Assembly (NCBI GenBank): GCA_002440125.1
Contig: DJRQ01000065.1
Location: 1 to 64,000, forward strand
Origin: Caryophanales bacterium UBA6356
GTDB taxonomy: Bacteria > Bacillota_I > Bacilli_A > RFN20 > CAG-826
Length of the DNA stretch: 64,000 nucleotides
Direction of reading: 5' to 3'
Under the pieces are notes generated by a model. It saw only the letters and a list, made by a program, of their open reading frames with translations. It was not told the DNA's origin and made no database searches. Positions within the stretch are counted from its first letter, which is position 1. Each line of letters opens with the position of its first letter. Below, piece by piece: positions 45,077 to 53,764 of the stretch. The position numbers were made by a program, and so were the translations under genes.

Positions 45077-46104
45077 TCTTTCTCTCCTTTCGTTGCGTTT
45101 TTGAAGTAATGATCAAGCTCTTTGGCGAAGTACTGGAGCGTACTTACCACTCGATCGTAGTCCATGCGGCTTGGCCCTAAGATCGTTAAGGCGCTTTCTG
45201 GTTCCCCAGGAAGAGAAACTTTAGCGCTTACTAAGGCCAAATTCGTAGGAACGTCTTTGGTGCCGATTTGAACGAGCACCTCCCCGTCTTTGCTTTCGGT
45301 GGCTTTCGAGAGAGCGTCTTTTAGCTCGGTAGGATCATCGAGGAATTTTAAGAGCTCCCTTAGCTTCATCGCATCGTTTGCGAATTCTGGTTGGTTATAG
45401 AGTTCATCCTTCCCAAAGAGTTCGAGATGCTTTGAAGCAAAGCTCGCAAAGGCTCCCAATATGGCATCGAAGACAAGTCTTTGCCCGATGAGATAATCGG
45501 TCAAAAGAGGTCGCATCGCTTCCATCATGGGAACTACAGAGACGATTGGCGTTCCGGCGAGACGTTCGTTAAGGAGTTTGACGGTTTTGGCCACATCCTC
45601 CACCCGAACGGCTTCATTAACCAAGAAGGTTTTGTTTTCAACATGTCCCTTATCGGTTACGAATATCGCGGTTGCGGTATTGTTCCCGATAGGGATGATT
45701 TGAATCGAAACGAGTCTTTCCTCCTCCGCCTTCGGGCCAATGACGCACGAAGCGAGATTAGTCATCTGGCTTAGGATTTGGCAACTCTCTTTCATGACCT
45801 CTTCGACGGACTTGGCTTTTTCGCTAAGCACGCTTTGCAAAGCGTTTTTCGCTTTTTCATCGACACCGCCACTCCTAAGATTATCCACGTAGTATTGATA
45901 ACCTTTTTCGGATGGCAAACGTCCGCTGGAAGTATGGGTCTTCTCAAGCAAACCATCTTTCTCGAGGGCGTTCATCTCGTTGCGGATGGTGGCACTGCTC
46001 ATATCCAAATGGTAAGCCTCTTTAAGATTCTTACTTCCCACGGGTTCGGCGGTTTTGATGAAGTGTTCAACGATGAGTTTCAAGATTTCATCGCGCCTGG
46101 TCAT
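45013..46104 (-). CDS. hrcA: Heat-inducible transcription repressor HrcA
   Basis: A 363-residue HrcA: N-terminal winged helix (TRRDEILKLIVEHFIKTAEP, then SSATIRNEMNALEKDGLLEK), and the family block HTSSGRLPSEKGYQYYVD, followed by the GAF-like dimer domain. It binds CIRCE operators and needs GroEL for activity. Unusual: the last 28 or so residues form a very basic tail (from about NATKGEK) encoded by the stretch that overlaps grpE. Promoter and CIRCE lie just upstream; AAGGAGG is the ribosome site. Confidence 0.94.
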   Translation of the reverse strand: MTRRDEILKLIVEHFIKTAEPVGSKNLKEAYHLDMSSATIRNEMNALEKDGLLEKTHTSSGRLPSEKGYQYYVDNLRSGGVDEKAKNALQSVLSEKAKSVEEVMKESCQILSQMTNLASCVIGPKAEEERLVSIQIIPIGNNTATAIFVTDKGHVENKTFLVNEAVRVEDVAKTVKLLNERLAGTPIVSVVPMMEAMRPLLTDYLIGQRLVFDAILGAFASFASKHLELFGKDELYNQPEFANDAMKLRELLKFLDDPTELKDALSKATESKDGEVLVQIGTKDVPTNLALVSAKVSLPGEPESALTILGPSRMDYDRVVSTLQYFAKELDHYFKNATKGEKECSIKPKSNKNSRKKTNPPKK

Positions 46105-46146
46105 ACGAGCCTCCTTTAGCAGTCTTTCCTTTCGGCTGCTAGCACT

Positions 46147-46174
46147 ATTATAAGAAGGCTTTTAGCACTGTCAA
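46147..46174 (-). promoter_or_regulatory. Consensus sigma-A promoter of the hrcA operon
   Basis: TTGACA, 16 bases, TATAAT on the minus strand. The -35 box lies within the CIRCE-like operator, so HrcA binding would block RNA polymerase. Confidence 0.88.
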
Positions 46175-46188
46175 TTGCTTAGTGCCAA
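46162..46188 (-). promoter_or_regulatory. CIRCE-like operator for HrcA
   Basis: Minus-strand arms TTGGCACTA and CAGTGCTAA separated by 9 bases, against the CIRCE consensus TTAGCACTC-N9-GAGTGCTAA. Two positions differ in the left arm and one in the right, and the symmetry is imperfect. Position, spacing and the following hrcA gene make the assignment firm. A further half-site (AGTGCTAG) follows the -10 box. Confidence 0.82.
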
Positions 46189-46194
46189 AAAACA

Positions 46195-47283
46195 TCAAAA
46201 TAATTCCAAGAGGACCGAATCTAAGATTTCGAGACCTCTGTCGGTGGCGAAAACGCGACCGTCTTTCGAAAGAAGAAGCTTTTTTTGCGAGAGGTTTTCG
46301 AAGGGCTTTCGGTAGCGAGAAAGAAATTCGAAGCCAAATCGGTTTCGGAAGGTCTTTAAAGCAAAACCATCGTCTAAACGGAGATTCGTGAGAAAGAAAT
46401 CTTCGAGTTCGCTTTCCGTCGAAAGCGTCTCTTTCTCGCCAAGATAATCGCCCGCTAAGTATTTGCTAAGGTTTTTGGTATTTTGGTAGCGCGTCCTTTT
46501 CCAATAGCCCGAAGCCCCTAACCCCGCCCCGAAATATTCCTCATCGTGCCAATAGACGAGGTTATGCATCGAGAAATCGTTCTCTTTGGCGAAATTGCTT
46601 ATTTCGTAGCGGCGAAAACCGGCTTGGCGAAAAGCTTCAAGGATGGTTTCGTATTGGATGCCGGAGCTTTCCTCGTCCATTTCCTTATATCCGTCATTAA
46701 AGAAGAGCGTCCCGGGATTGACGCTTAGAGAGTAGGCGGAGAGGTGATTCACATCTAGGTCTAAAAAATTGTGGATGTCGTTTTCCAGTTCTTCTAAACT
46801 CTCCTCAGGCAAGCCGTAAATCATATCGCAAGAGATCCTTTTAAAGCCGATCCTCTTCGCTTTTTGGACGGCTTCCTTCGCATCCAAGAAGCTATGTTTC
46901 CTCCCCATGAGGGATAAAAGCCTAGGACTCGAAGACTCGATGCCTATGGAGAGGCGATTGACGCCTCCTTTTAGAAGAAGAGTCAGTTTTTCCTCGGTTA
47001 AGTCCTCAGGATTTGCTTCTAACGTCCATTCGGTGTTTTCGTCGCTATAAGGTTTAAGGAAGAAGAGCAGATCCTGGAGCGCAAAAGAGGGCAATAAGCT
47101 TGGCGTTCCTCCCCCAATATATATCGTTCGTAAGGGCTTTTTTATGGGATAAGAGGCGATTTCTTTCTTTAAGGCCTCCATATAAGAAAAGCACCATCTC
47201 TCCTCATAAAGGACTTTGCTGAAGTCGCAATAGGAGCAAAGATGGTGGCAAAAGGGAATATGAACGTAAAGGGAATGCGGCAC
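46195..47283 (-). CDS. hemW: Radical SAM heme chaperone HemW
   Basis: A 362-residue HemW/HemN-like radical SAM protein. The cluster motif CxxxCxxC is C12, C16, C19 (HIPFCHHLCSYCDF); TIYIGGGTPSLL near 55 and the GIES, YGLPEESLEEL and HLSAYSL segments follow. It lacks the extra N-terminal residues of true HemN, so heme-chaperone type is favoured over coproporphyrinogen dehydrogenase. It starts with GTG overlapping the previous stop (TAGTG). The lepA-hemW-hrcA order is kept, apart from two inserted genes. Confidence 0.9.
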   Translation of the reverse strand: MPHSLYVHIPFCHHLCSYCDFSKVLYEERWCFSYMEALKKEIASYPIKKPLRTIYIGGGTPSLLPSFALQDLLFFLKPYSDENTEWTLEANPEDLTEEKLTLLLKGGVNRLSIGIESSSPRLLSLMGRKHSFLDAKEAVQKAKRIGFKRISCDMIYGLPEESLEELENDIHNFLDLDVNHLSAYSLSVNPGTLFFNDGYKEMDEESSGIQYETILEAFRQAGFRRYEISNFAKENDFSMHNLVYWHDEEYFGAGLGASGYWKRTRYQNTKNLSKYLAGDYLGEKETLSTESELEDFFLTNLRLDDGFALKTFRNRFGFEFLSRYRKPFENLSQKKLLLSKDGRVFATDRGLEILDSVLLELF

Positions 47284-47705
47284 TATTCGTCCTCTTTGTC
47301 GGAGGCTTTTTCAGAGGCGTTTTGCGCCTCTTCGGGGTGCGCTTTGGCGTAATCTTCCATCGCTTTCAAAGTGGCGCTATCTTGAATTTCTTCGGTATGG
47401 CGTTGGACTTCCTCGGAAGCCACTTCTTTTTCGGATGGAGCGCTTTCTTTTTTGATCTCTTCATCCATTTGTATAGCGGCCTCATCCATTTCTTTTTGCG
47501 TTTTTTCGTCGATATCAACCACAAGGCGATTGACTTCCTCTTCTGCTATTTCCTTGTCGCTTTTGGGCTTTTCGTCACTTTGGAAGTGCTTGCTGTATTT
47601 CCGGACTAAAATAACGGCGACGACGATGACGCCAAAGATGGCTAATAAGCAGATGATGACGAACCATGGCTGCTTGGTGATATCGTTCTCTAAGAATGCA
47701 ATCAT
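47283..47705 (-). CDS. Single-helix membrane protein with acidic tail
   Basis: A 140-residue protein of unknown function. A short N-terminus is followed by one strong membrane helix (about residues 14-35, WFVIICLLAIFGVIVVAVIL), a few basic residues (inside-positive), and about 100 residues of highly acidic, helix-prone sequence rich in Glu, Lys and Ala. It overlaps the Fic-like gene and hemW by single bases, so the three are one unit. The acidic tail resembles in composition the linker of the Fic-like protein, which may point to a shared partner; this is inference. Confidence 0.7.
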   Translation of the reverse strand: MIAFLENDITKQPWFVIICLLAIFGVIVVAVILVRKYSKHFQSDEKPKSDKEIAEEEVNRLVVDIDEKTQKEMDEAAIQMDEEIKKESAPSEKEVASEEVQRHTEEIQDSATLKAMEDYAKAHPEEAQNASEKASDKEDE

Positions 47706-49471
47706 TATTTGGTCTCTCCTTTGCGCTTCGGCGTATAAACGAACTTGTTTTTCACTTGCAGCTTCTCATAATAGCCTTCTAAAGCCAATTTATCCATAGA
47801 AGTTCGCGCCGTTTCATAAACGCAATGGGTAAAAGCCTTGAATTGCTGGATGCTATAGAAGCGTCCTGGCGTGCAATGGGTGCTTAAGAAAGAAGCTTGC
47901 TTTTTATTGAGATTCGGATTGGTCTCGAGCAAATAGCGCATGTATTCTTTCGCTTCCTTTTCGCTTAGCACATCAAGTTCGAAGGATGGGGCACTCCCTT
48001 TTTTGGAAGCTTCCACCATCTCCTTTTCGGTGATGGTTTTGGATGGAGGGACAATGGGTTTGGAGATGGCTCCCTTCGCTAAGATTGGCTCTTCTTTTTC
48101 CGTTTGGGGCTCCCCTTCCAAAGTCTTCTTTTCTTCCTTCTCCTCTAATAAAGCGAAATCGCTTCGCTCTTCCATTGCCTCTTTTTTTGCTTCCTGAGAG
48201 GCGCTAATGCCGTTATTTTCTTCTTCTTGAAGAGAAGAGGTCTCTTCCTCGATGTTTTTAGAGGAAATTGCTTCAAAAGAGGCGTCCTCTAGAGGCTTTT
48301 CGGCCAATTCGCTCTCCTTAGCTTCGTCTTTTGAAGGGAAGAAATCGGACTTTGATTCTTCCGTCTTGGAAGGCGTTTCTTCCATGAAACTATCGAGCGT
48401 CAATTGTTCGGTCTTGGGAGGGGTCGGCTCCGATAAAGCGGCCTTCGAGACGGCCTTCTTCTCTTCTTCCGAGAGTTGGTTGTATTCGGGAGAATAGACG
48501 GCGATCTTCGCGTTGTTTATGGCTTCACGCGTTTCCACAAGCATCTTTTCGACGCTTTTTTCGAAATAGTTGACGAGGTAAGTCAAGTCCCCGCTGGAGC
48601 GGACGTTTTTCGAGGCGCTTGCGAAAACGGAGTCATTGAGGAGAAGTCTTTCGAGAGGAAGATAGAAAGCTTCCTTCCCGAAGTGATAGGCGAAGTATTC
48701 TTTTGCCATTAAGGCCGTCATGGAGAGGTTTCTATTCTCGAAAGGCGAAACCAAAGGCATATAGAAGAGAATGGCGCTTAAGGAAACGATGGTCGGATAA
48801 GAGCTTTTATGGAGGAAGTCGATAAAGGGCTCCATATAGTCCTCGACGTAGCCGTTTGGGGCTTTCTCTTGAATGAAAGACATATAGGAAGGCCGTTTCC
48901 TATCGAAATCGTTGCCTTCGCGATAAAAAGAAGTGAGTTCGACTTCGTCGCGAAGCTTCATAAGGGCTTCCGCTAGAAAATTATCGTCCGCTACGATCGG
49001 TGTTTTCTCGCTATAGGAATCAAGGCAATTCAAGTAACCCAGAAGAATCTTGTGGCTCGGATTGCTTTCGAAATAAGTGCCATTGATCATGGCCTTTAAG
49101 GAAAGCTCGCTAATTTCAACGCCTTCCAATTCCTTAATGGCTTTTAAAGAAGGCAGGAAAAGCGATTTCCGAGCTTCTTTCCTGGCCTTTTCGCTAAGTT
49201 CGGTGCCTAAGGAATGAATGGTTTCCTTTAACGCTTCGTCGATGTTCTTCCATTTTCCCAAAAGAGTTGGGGTCACCGTCAAGGAGAGGTAGTACCCGTT
49301 GAGAAGCTTTAAGGGCAAGTTTTTTCGGAAGTCCTTTCGGTAATTGATGATATCTTGCCAAAAGTCATTAATCGAAAAAACGCCCATTTTCCGAGAGAGG
49401 CCGGCTTTATCGAGGTAATCGAGATCGGTCGATTCCAAGGCTAATTTGGTGTATTTGCTTTGATTGTCCAT
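47705..49471 (-). CDS. Degenerate Fic-fold protein with acidic linker and winged-helix end
   Basis: A 588-residue protein. Residues about 195-270 resemble the Fic/Fido core: EPFIDFLHKSSYPTIVSLSA then FYMPLVSPFENRN. The usual active loop is HPFxxGNGR; here the catalytic His is Ser242 and the Gly-Asn-Gly is lost, so AMP transfer is not expected. Residues about 345-500 are a low-complexity acidic linker. The last 75 residues look like a winged helix (YETARTSMDKLALEGYYEKL, then NKFVYTPKRK) as found at the end of many Fic proteins. The role is unknown; a binding or regulatory function is likely. It heads the unit with the acidic membrane protein and hemW. The start is leaderless-type (TATAAT six bases before ATG). 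Confidence 0.5.
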   Translation of the reverse strand: MDNQSKYTKLALESTDLDYLDKAGLSRKMGVFSINDFWQDIINYRKDFRKNLPLKLLNGYYLSLTVTPTLLGKWKNIDEALKETIHSLGTELSEKARKEARKSLFLPSLKAIKELEGVEISELSLKAMINGTYFESNPSHKILLGYLNCLDSYSEKTPIVADDNFLAEALMKLRDEVELTSFYREGNDFDRKRPSYMSFIQEKAPNGYVEDYMEPFIDFLHKSSYPTIVSLSAILFYMPLVSPFENRNLSMTALMAKEYFAYHFGKEAFYLPLERLLLNDSVFASASKNVRSSGDLTYLVNYFEKSVEKMLVETREAINNAKIAVYSPEYNQLSEEEKKAVSKAALSEPTPPKTEQLTLDSFMEETPSKTEESKSDFFPSKDEAKESELAEKPLEDASFEAISSKNIEEETSSLQEEENNGISASQEAKKEAMEERSDFALLEEKEEKKTLEGEPQTEKEEPILAKGAISKPIVPPSKTITEKEMVEASKKGSAPSFELDVLSEKEAKEYMRYLLETNPNLNKKQASFLSTHCTPGRFYSIQQFKAFTHCVYETARTSMDKLALEGYYEKLQVKNKFVYTPKRKGETK

Positions 49472-49477
49472 AAAGAC

Positions 49478-49505
49478 ATTATAAATAAAACGAAAAGGTA
49501 TGCAA
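49478..49505 (-). promoter_or_regulatory. Promoter of the Fic-like gene, leaderless type
   Basis: TTGCAT, 16 bases, TATAAT on the minus strand; TATAAT ends six bases before the ATG at 49471, and no ribosome site is present. Confidence 0.6.
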
Positions 49506-49583
49506 TATTTATACTAATTATTGACTATAAAATCTCTATTAGTTTTTTGGATAACGGAGATTTTTCGAGCAAGTATCGGCGTT

Positions 49584-51398
49584 TTATTTATCGGTGTCGT
49601 TAAGAGAGAGGACTGCCATAAAAGCTTCTTGCGGCACCTCGACAGAACCGATCGCTTTCATTCGTTTCTTGCCTTCTTTTTGTTTTTCCAAGAGCTTTTT
49701 CTTTCGCGAGATATCGCCACCATAGCACTTCGCCAAAACATCTTTGCGCATGCTCTTGATGTCGGCGCGAGCGACCACTTTTCCATTTATCGCAGCTTGT
49801 ACTGGCACTTCGAATTGCTGTTTGGGGATGATTTCCTTAAGCTTTGAAACAATCGCAATGCCCCTTTCGTAAGCGAAGGGACGATAGACGATGGAGGATA
49901 AAGCGTCGATTACTTCTCCATTCAATAAGATATCCATCTTGCTAAGCTCCCCTGCTCGATATTCCTCAATCGTATAATCCAAAGAGGCATAGCCCTTCGT
50001 TGCGCTTTTGAGTTTATCGAAGAAATTGAAGACGATTTCGCTAAGGGGAAGGTGGTATTTCACGACCTGTCGCGTGTCGTCGAAATAGATGAGATCTTCG
50101 TAAACGCCACGCCTATCTTGGCAAAGTTGCATGACCGCTCCCACATATTCCTTGGGCGTCATGATCGAGGCGTTTACATAAGGCTCTTCGATCGCTTTGA
50201 TTTTGCTTTGCTCAGGGAGGTCGCTCGGATTATCGACCATCATGGTGGTGCCATCGGTCAATAGGATCTTATAGCGGACGCTAGGCGCCGTTAAAATGAG
50301 ATTCAAACCATATTCTCTTTCGAGCCTTTCCTGAATGACATCCATGTGGAGAAGGCCCAAGAAACCGCATCGGAAGCCAAATCCGAGGGCCTTGGAGTTT
50401 TCCGGCTCATAAGTCAAGGAAGCGTCGTTCAAAGAAAGTTTATCGAGGGCATCCTTCAAGTCCTCGTATTTTTGGCTATCCACTGGGTAAAGGCCGCAAT
50501 AGACCATGGGGTTAATCTTTCGATAGCCAGGCAAGGCCTCTTGGCAAGGGTTTGCAGAAAGAGTGATCGTTTCTCCAGGGAAAACGTCCTTAATGTCTTT
50601 TATCGTCGCCGTGAGATAGCCGACTTCGCCGCTTGAGAGCTCTTTGACGGGTATTTCCTTGGGCGTACGAATGCCAAGCTCAGTGACGACATATCTTTTG
50701 TTGGCGGCCATTAAAAGGATTTCGTCCCCCACTTTGACCGATCCGTTTTTAACCCGGATTAAAACGACGACGCCGCGGTAAGAATCGTAATAGGAATCGA
50801 AGATCAGCGCTTGCAATGGAGCGTTATTGTCCCCATTGGGCGGGGGAACGAGTTCCACCACTTTTTCGAGCATATCGAGAACTCCAACGCCTGTTTTGGC
50901 ACTCACCAATGAGACATCCTCCATCCCGATTCCGATTCGATCTTCGATTTCTTTTTCGGTCCTTGGAATATCCGCGCTTGGCAAATCTATTTTATTGATG
51001 ACAGGCAAAATCATGAGGTCGTTATCAAGCGCCAAGTAGACGTTGGCGAGCGTTTGCGCTTCCACGCCTTGAGTGGCGTCAACCACCAATAAAGCGCCTT
51101 CGCAAGCGGCTAAGCTGCGGGAAACCTCATAACTGAAATCGACGTGCCCTGGCGTGTCGATGAGGTTGAAAATATAAGATCCGCCGTTTTTGGACTTAAA
51201 AGTCACAGTAACCGCGTTAAGCTTAATGGTGATGCCCCTTTCCCTTTCAAGGGCCATGTCATCGAGCATTTGGGCTTGCAAATTCCTCTTTTCCACCGCG
51301 CCCGTGCTTTCCAAAATGCGGTCGCAAAGAGTGCTTTTCCCATGATCGATATGGGCGATAACGCTAAAATTTCTTATGAGCTTCTGATCAAATGGCAT
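49584..51398 (-). CDS. lepA: Elongation factor 4 (LepA)
   Basis: A 604-residue translational GTPase: G1 AHIDHGKST near residue 15, G3 DTPGHVDF near 82, G4 NKIDLPSA near 136, and the LepA-specific C-terminal domain with the closing [12 protein letters not shown]. It back-translocates stalled ribosomes. It has a TATAAT box eight bases before the ATG and no normal ribosome site. The order lepA then (two genes) hemW matches Bacillus. Confidence 0.96.
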   Translation of the reverse strand: MPFDQKLIRNFSVIAHIDHGKSTLCDRILESTGAVEKRNLQAQMLDDMALERERGITIKLNAVTVTFKSKNGGSYIFNLIDTPGHVDFSYEVSRSLAACEGALLVVDATQGVEAQTLANVYLALDNDLMILPVINKIDLPSADIPRTEKEIEDRIGIGMEDVSLVSAKTGVGVLDMLEKVVELVPPPNGDNNAPLQALIFDSYYDSYRGVVVLIRVKNGSVKVGDEILLMAANKRYVVTELGIRTPKEIPVKELSSGEVGYLTATIKDIKDVFPGETITLSANPCQEALPGYRKINPMVYCGLYPVDSQKYEDLKDALDKLSLNDASLTYEPENSKALGFGFRCGFLGLLHMDVIQERLEREYGLNLILTAPSVRYKILLTDGTTMMVDNPSDLPEQSKIKAIEEPYVNASIMTPKEYVGAVMQLCQDRRGVYEDLIYFDDTRQVVKYHLPLSEIVFNFFDKLKSATKGYASLDYTIEEYRAGELSKMDILLNGEVIDALSSIVYRPFAYERGIAIVSKLKEIIPKQQFEVPVQAAINGKVVARADIKSMRKDVLAKCYGGDISRKKKLLEKQKEGKKRMKAIGSVEVPQEAFMAVLSLNDTDK

Positions 51399-51406
51399 AC
51401 CTACTG

Positions 51407-51412
51407 ATTATA
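51407..51412 (-). promoter_or_regulatory. -10 box of lepA, leaderless type
   Basis: A perfect TATAAT ends eight bases before the lepA start codon; the -35 position is weak. The leader would be at most one or two bases. Confidence 0.5.
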
Positions 51413-51423
51413 GCCTATCTTGC

Positions 51424-53760
51424 TTATCCTTTATAGAATTCCTTGGCTTTTCTTGAAACTTCTTCTGCGGAAGTGACGATTTCATAATCTTGCCAACGTC
51501 TTTTATAGATTTCTCGGTATTCGGGCTGGGTGTAGCGATCATCGAATAAAAGGGCGATTCCTGTGTCTTTTTCGCTGCGGATTAGGCGTCCGACCGCCTG
51601 CATGACCTTGTTGATGCCAGGGTTCCGGTAAGCATAATCGAAACCCTTTTCTTTGAAACGGCTCTTCAAAAGCTCGTTTTCAAAGCCTATTTGCGGCATG
51701 CCAGTGCCCACAATGGCGACGCCGATAAGTCGATCGAAAGGCAAATCAACCCCTTCGCTAAAGCTTCCCCCTATCACTAGAATCCCCACTGTTGTCTTTT
51801 TTGGATTTTCTTGGAAATGCGATAAGAACTCGCTTTTCTTTTCGCTATCCATGCTTTCCGTTTGATAATAAATATCTACTTCCTCCCCGAAAGACAGCAA
51901 AGGCTTTATTTTCGATAGGTAAAGGAAACTTGGCAAATAGATAAAGAAATTTCCGATTTTCGATTGCACGAAGCTTTGAAGGAACGATGCGACTTCTTGA
52001 ATCGTTTTATCGCGGTCTTTTAGCCGCAAGCTTATCAAAGGAGCCAAAAGAAGCTTGAAATTTTCTTTGGGGAAAGGGGATGGCAAAAGCAAATAAGGGA
52101 CGTTTTCGAGGCCTAGAATGCTCTCAATGAAATATCCAATGGGAGAAAAGGTGCCGCTAAAAAAGACCGCTCCCCGGACTTTCTCGAAGGATTCCAAAAG
52201 CATTTTTGAGGCATCTAGGCACAAAAGGCCGATACTTTTGTCTTTCCCTTCCACCGAAGCGTAGGGAACAAGTTCAGGATAATTCTCCAAAAGGTAGCGG
52301 AGTCGAAAACATTTTCGGGAGAAATCGTTGACGCTTTCGGGTAAAGGCGGAAGCCCATCCTCCTTCAAAAGCTCTTTCTTGGCATCCAAAAAGCGGTTGA
52401 TCCCTTTGGAAAGGTCTTGCGGGAAATCCTCCAAAGCAAAAGAAGCCCTTCGTCCCTCTAAATTCTTTTCGATGGCTTTTTGGATCTTTCCTAGACGAAG
52501 CGAAAACCCTTTTTTAGGGTAGCCTTTCAAAGATTGCTTTGCTTTTTTGCACTCCCAAAGGGAAAGCGATTCGCTATAAGCTCGCCTTCCTCTGTCGACA
52601 AGGTTATGGGCCTCGTCGACTAAAACGAAAAAATTCTTGGCATTCTCTATGGATGTTTCTCCAAAATAGCGTTCTAAGCGAACAAAAGGGTCGATGAAAT
52701 AGTTATAATCCGCGACGATGACATCGCTATCGAAAGAGAGGTCGAGTTCGAGTTCAAAGGGACAAACGCCAAATTCGAGAGCGAGCTTTGTGACGTTTTC
52801 CTTATTGAAGTGGACATATCTTTTAAGAGCCTCTTTTCGAACGTTAGGCAATAAAGAATAATAGTTTTTGGCAAAGGGGCAGGAGTCGGGATTGCATTCC
52901 TTGCCCTTTGATAGGCAAATGGATTCCTTTGAAGCGAGGGTGCTTACCCTGATGCATAATCCTTCATCGATCAGCAATTTCAAGGCCTTCTCGGCGCTTT
53001 CTTGGCCACTGCTTTTGGCGGAAAGGAAGAACACTTTGCTTATTCCAGTCGCCCCGAACGCCTTCATGGCGGGATAAAGGGAAGACATTGTTTTGCCAAT
53101 GCCAGTAGGCGCTTCGCAAAAGAAATAGCCGCCTTTTTTGATAGTCGCATAAATATATTTCGCCATCGTTTGCTGGCCTTTCCGAAAAGTCTTATAAGGA
53201 AAAGAAAGTTTTTTAGCGCTTTCGTGGCGGAGGGAAAGGTGAGCGAAAACCTCTTCCTCTCTTTTTAGAAATTCATCGATGAGACAATCGATGTCCTTCT
53301 GAAGCTCGGCCTTTTCGAAAGTCCAAAGATGGGTTTTCTTTTCATTTGTTTTTTGAGAGAGGTAAGTCAGTTGGATTTGAGCCCGGTCTCCGCCGTTTTT
53401 AAGCAAATAAAGGAGGGCGTAGCATTTGGCTTGGCCCAAATGCCATTCTTTCTCTTCTTCGAAAAAGACGTCTAAATCCGAAACTGTGCTCTTGATTTCG
53501 TCGATAATTGGGCATTTTCCACCAACGATTATGCCATCGGCCCGTCCTTGGAGAGTCAAAGAGACGTTCTCCCTTTCGAAAGTGCCATCCAATGGGACTT
53601 CCGAAAGATATTCTCGGCCTTGCTTCTTTTGATAAGAGGCATGCATCGCGCTTCCTAAAAGCATGGTATCGCGATTGAAAACCCTATTGTCGATATCCCC
53701 TGTCCGAAGCAAAGAATCCACCAACGCGTGGACGCTTAAAACGATTTTTCTTTTTTCCAT
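51424..53760 (-). CDS. PD-(D/E)XK nuclease fused to XPD/DinG-type helicase
   Basis: A 778-residue two-part enzyme. Residues 1-150 look like a Cas4/RecB-like nuclease: H40, D75 (GRADG), E88-x-K90 (IIDEIK) and the Q110-x3-Y114 helix. Residues 185-778 are a superfamily 2 helicase: Walker A APTGIGKT at 217-224, four cysteines for an iron-sulfur cluster (C282, C289, C294, C333), DEAH at 382-385, GGSFSEGVDLP and the last motif QAVGRLIRSEKDTG. DinG/XPD helicases unwind 5' to 3' and act on forks, R-loops and damaged DNA. The order fmt-this-lepA suggests housekeeping rather than defence. It lies five bases after fmt. Confidence 0.85.
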   Translation of the reverse strand: MEKRKIVLSVHALVDSLLRTGDIDNRVFNRDTMLLGSAMHASYQKKQGREYLSEVPLDGTFERENVSLTLQGRADGIIVGGKCPIIDEIKSTVSDLDVFFEEEKEWHLGQAKCYALLYLLKNGGDRAQIQLTYLSQKTNEKKTHLWTFEKAELQKDIDCLIDEFLKREEEVFAHLSLRHESAKKLSFPYKTFRKGQQTMAKYIYATIKKGGYFFCEAPTGIGKTMSSLYPAMKAFGATGISKVFFLSAKSSGQESAEKALKLLIDEGLCIRVSTLASKESICLSKGKECNPDSCPFAKNYYSLLPNVRKEALKRYVHFNKENVTKLALEFGVCPFELELDLSFDSDVIVADYNYFIDPFVRLERYFGETSIENAKNFFVLVDEAHNLVDRGRRAYSESLSLWECKKAKQSLKGYPKKGFSLRLGKIQKAIEKNLEGRRASFALEDFPQDLSKGINRFLDAKKELLKEDGLPPLPESVNDFSRKCFRLRYLLENYPELVPYASVEGKDKSIGLLCLDASKMLLESFEKVRGAVFFSGTFSPIGYFIESILGLENVPYLLLPSPFPKENFKLLLAPLISLRLKDRDKTIQEVASFLQSFVQSKIGNFFIYLPSFLYLSKIKPLLSFGEEVDIYYQTESMDSEKKSEFLSHFQENPKKTTVGILVIGGSFSEGVDLPFDRLIGVAIVGTGMPQIGFENELLKSRFKEKGFDYAYRNPGINKVMQAVGRLIRSEKDTGIALLFDDRYTQPEYREIYKRRWQDYEIVTSAEEVSRKAKEFYKG

Positions 53761-53764
53761 TCTC

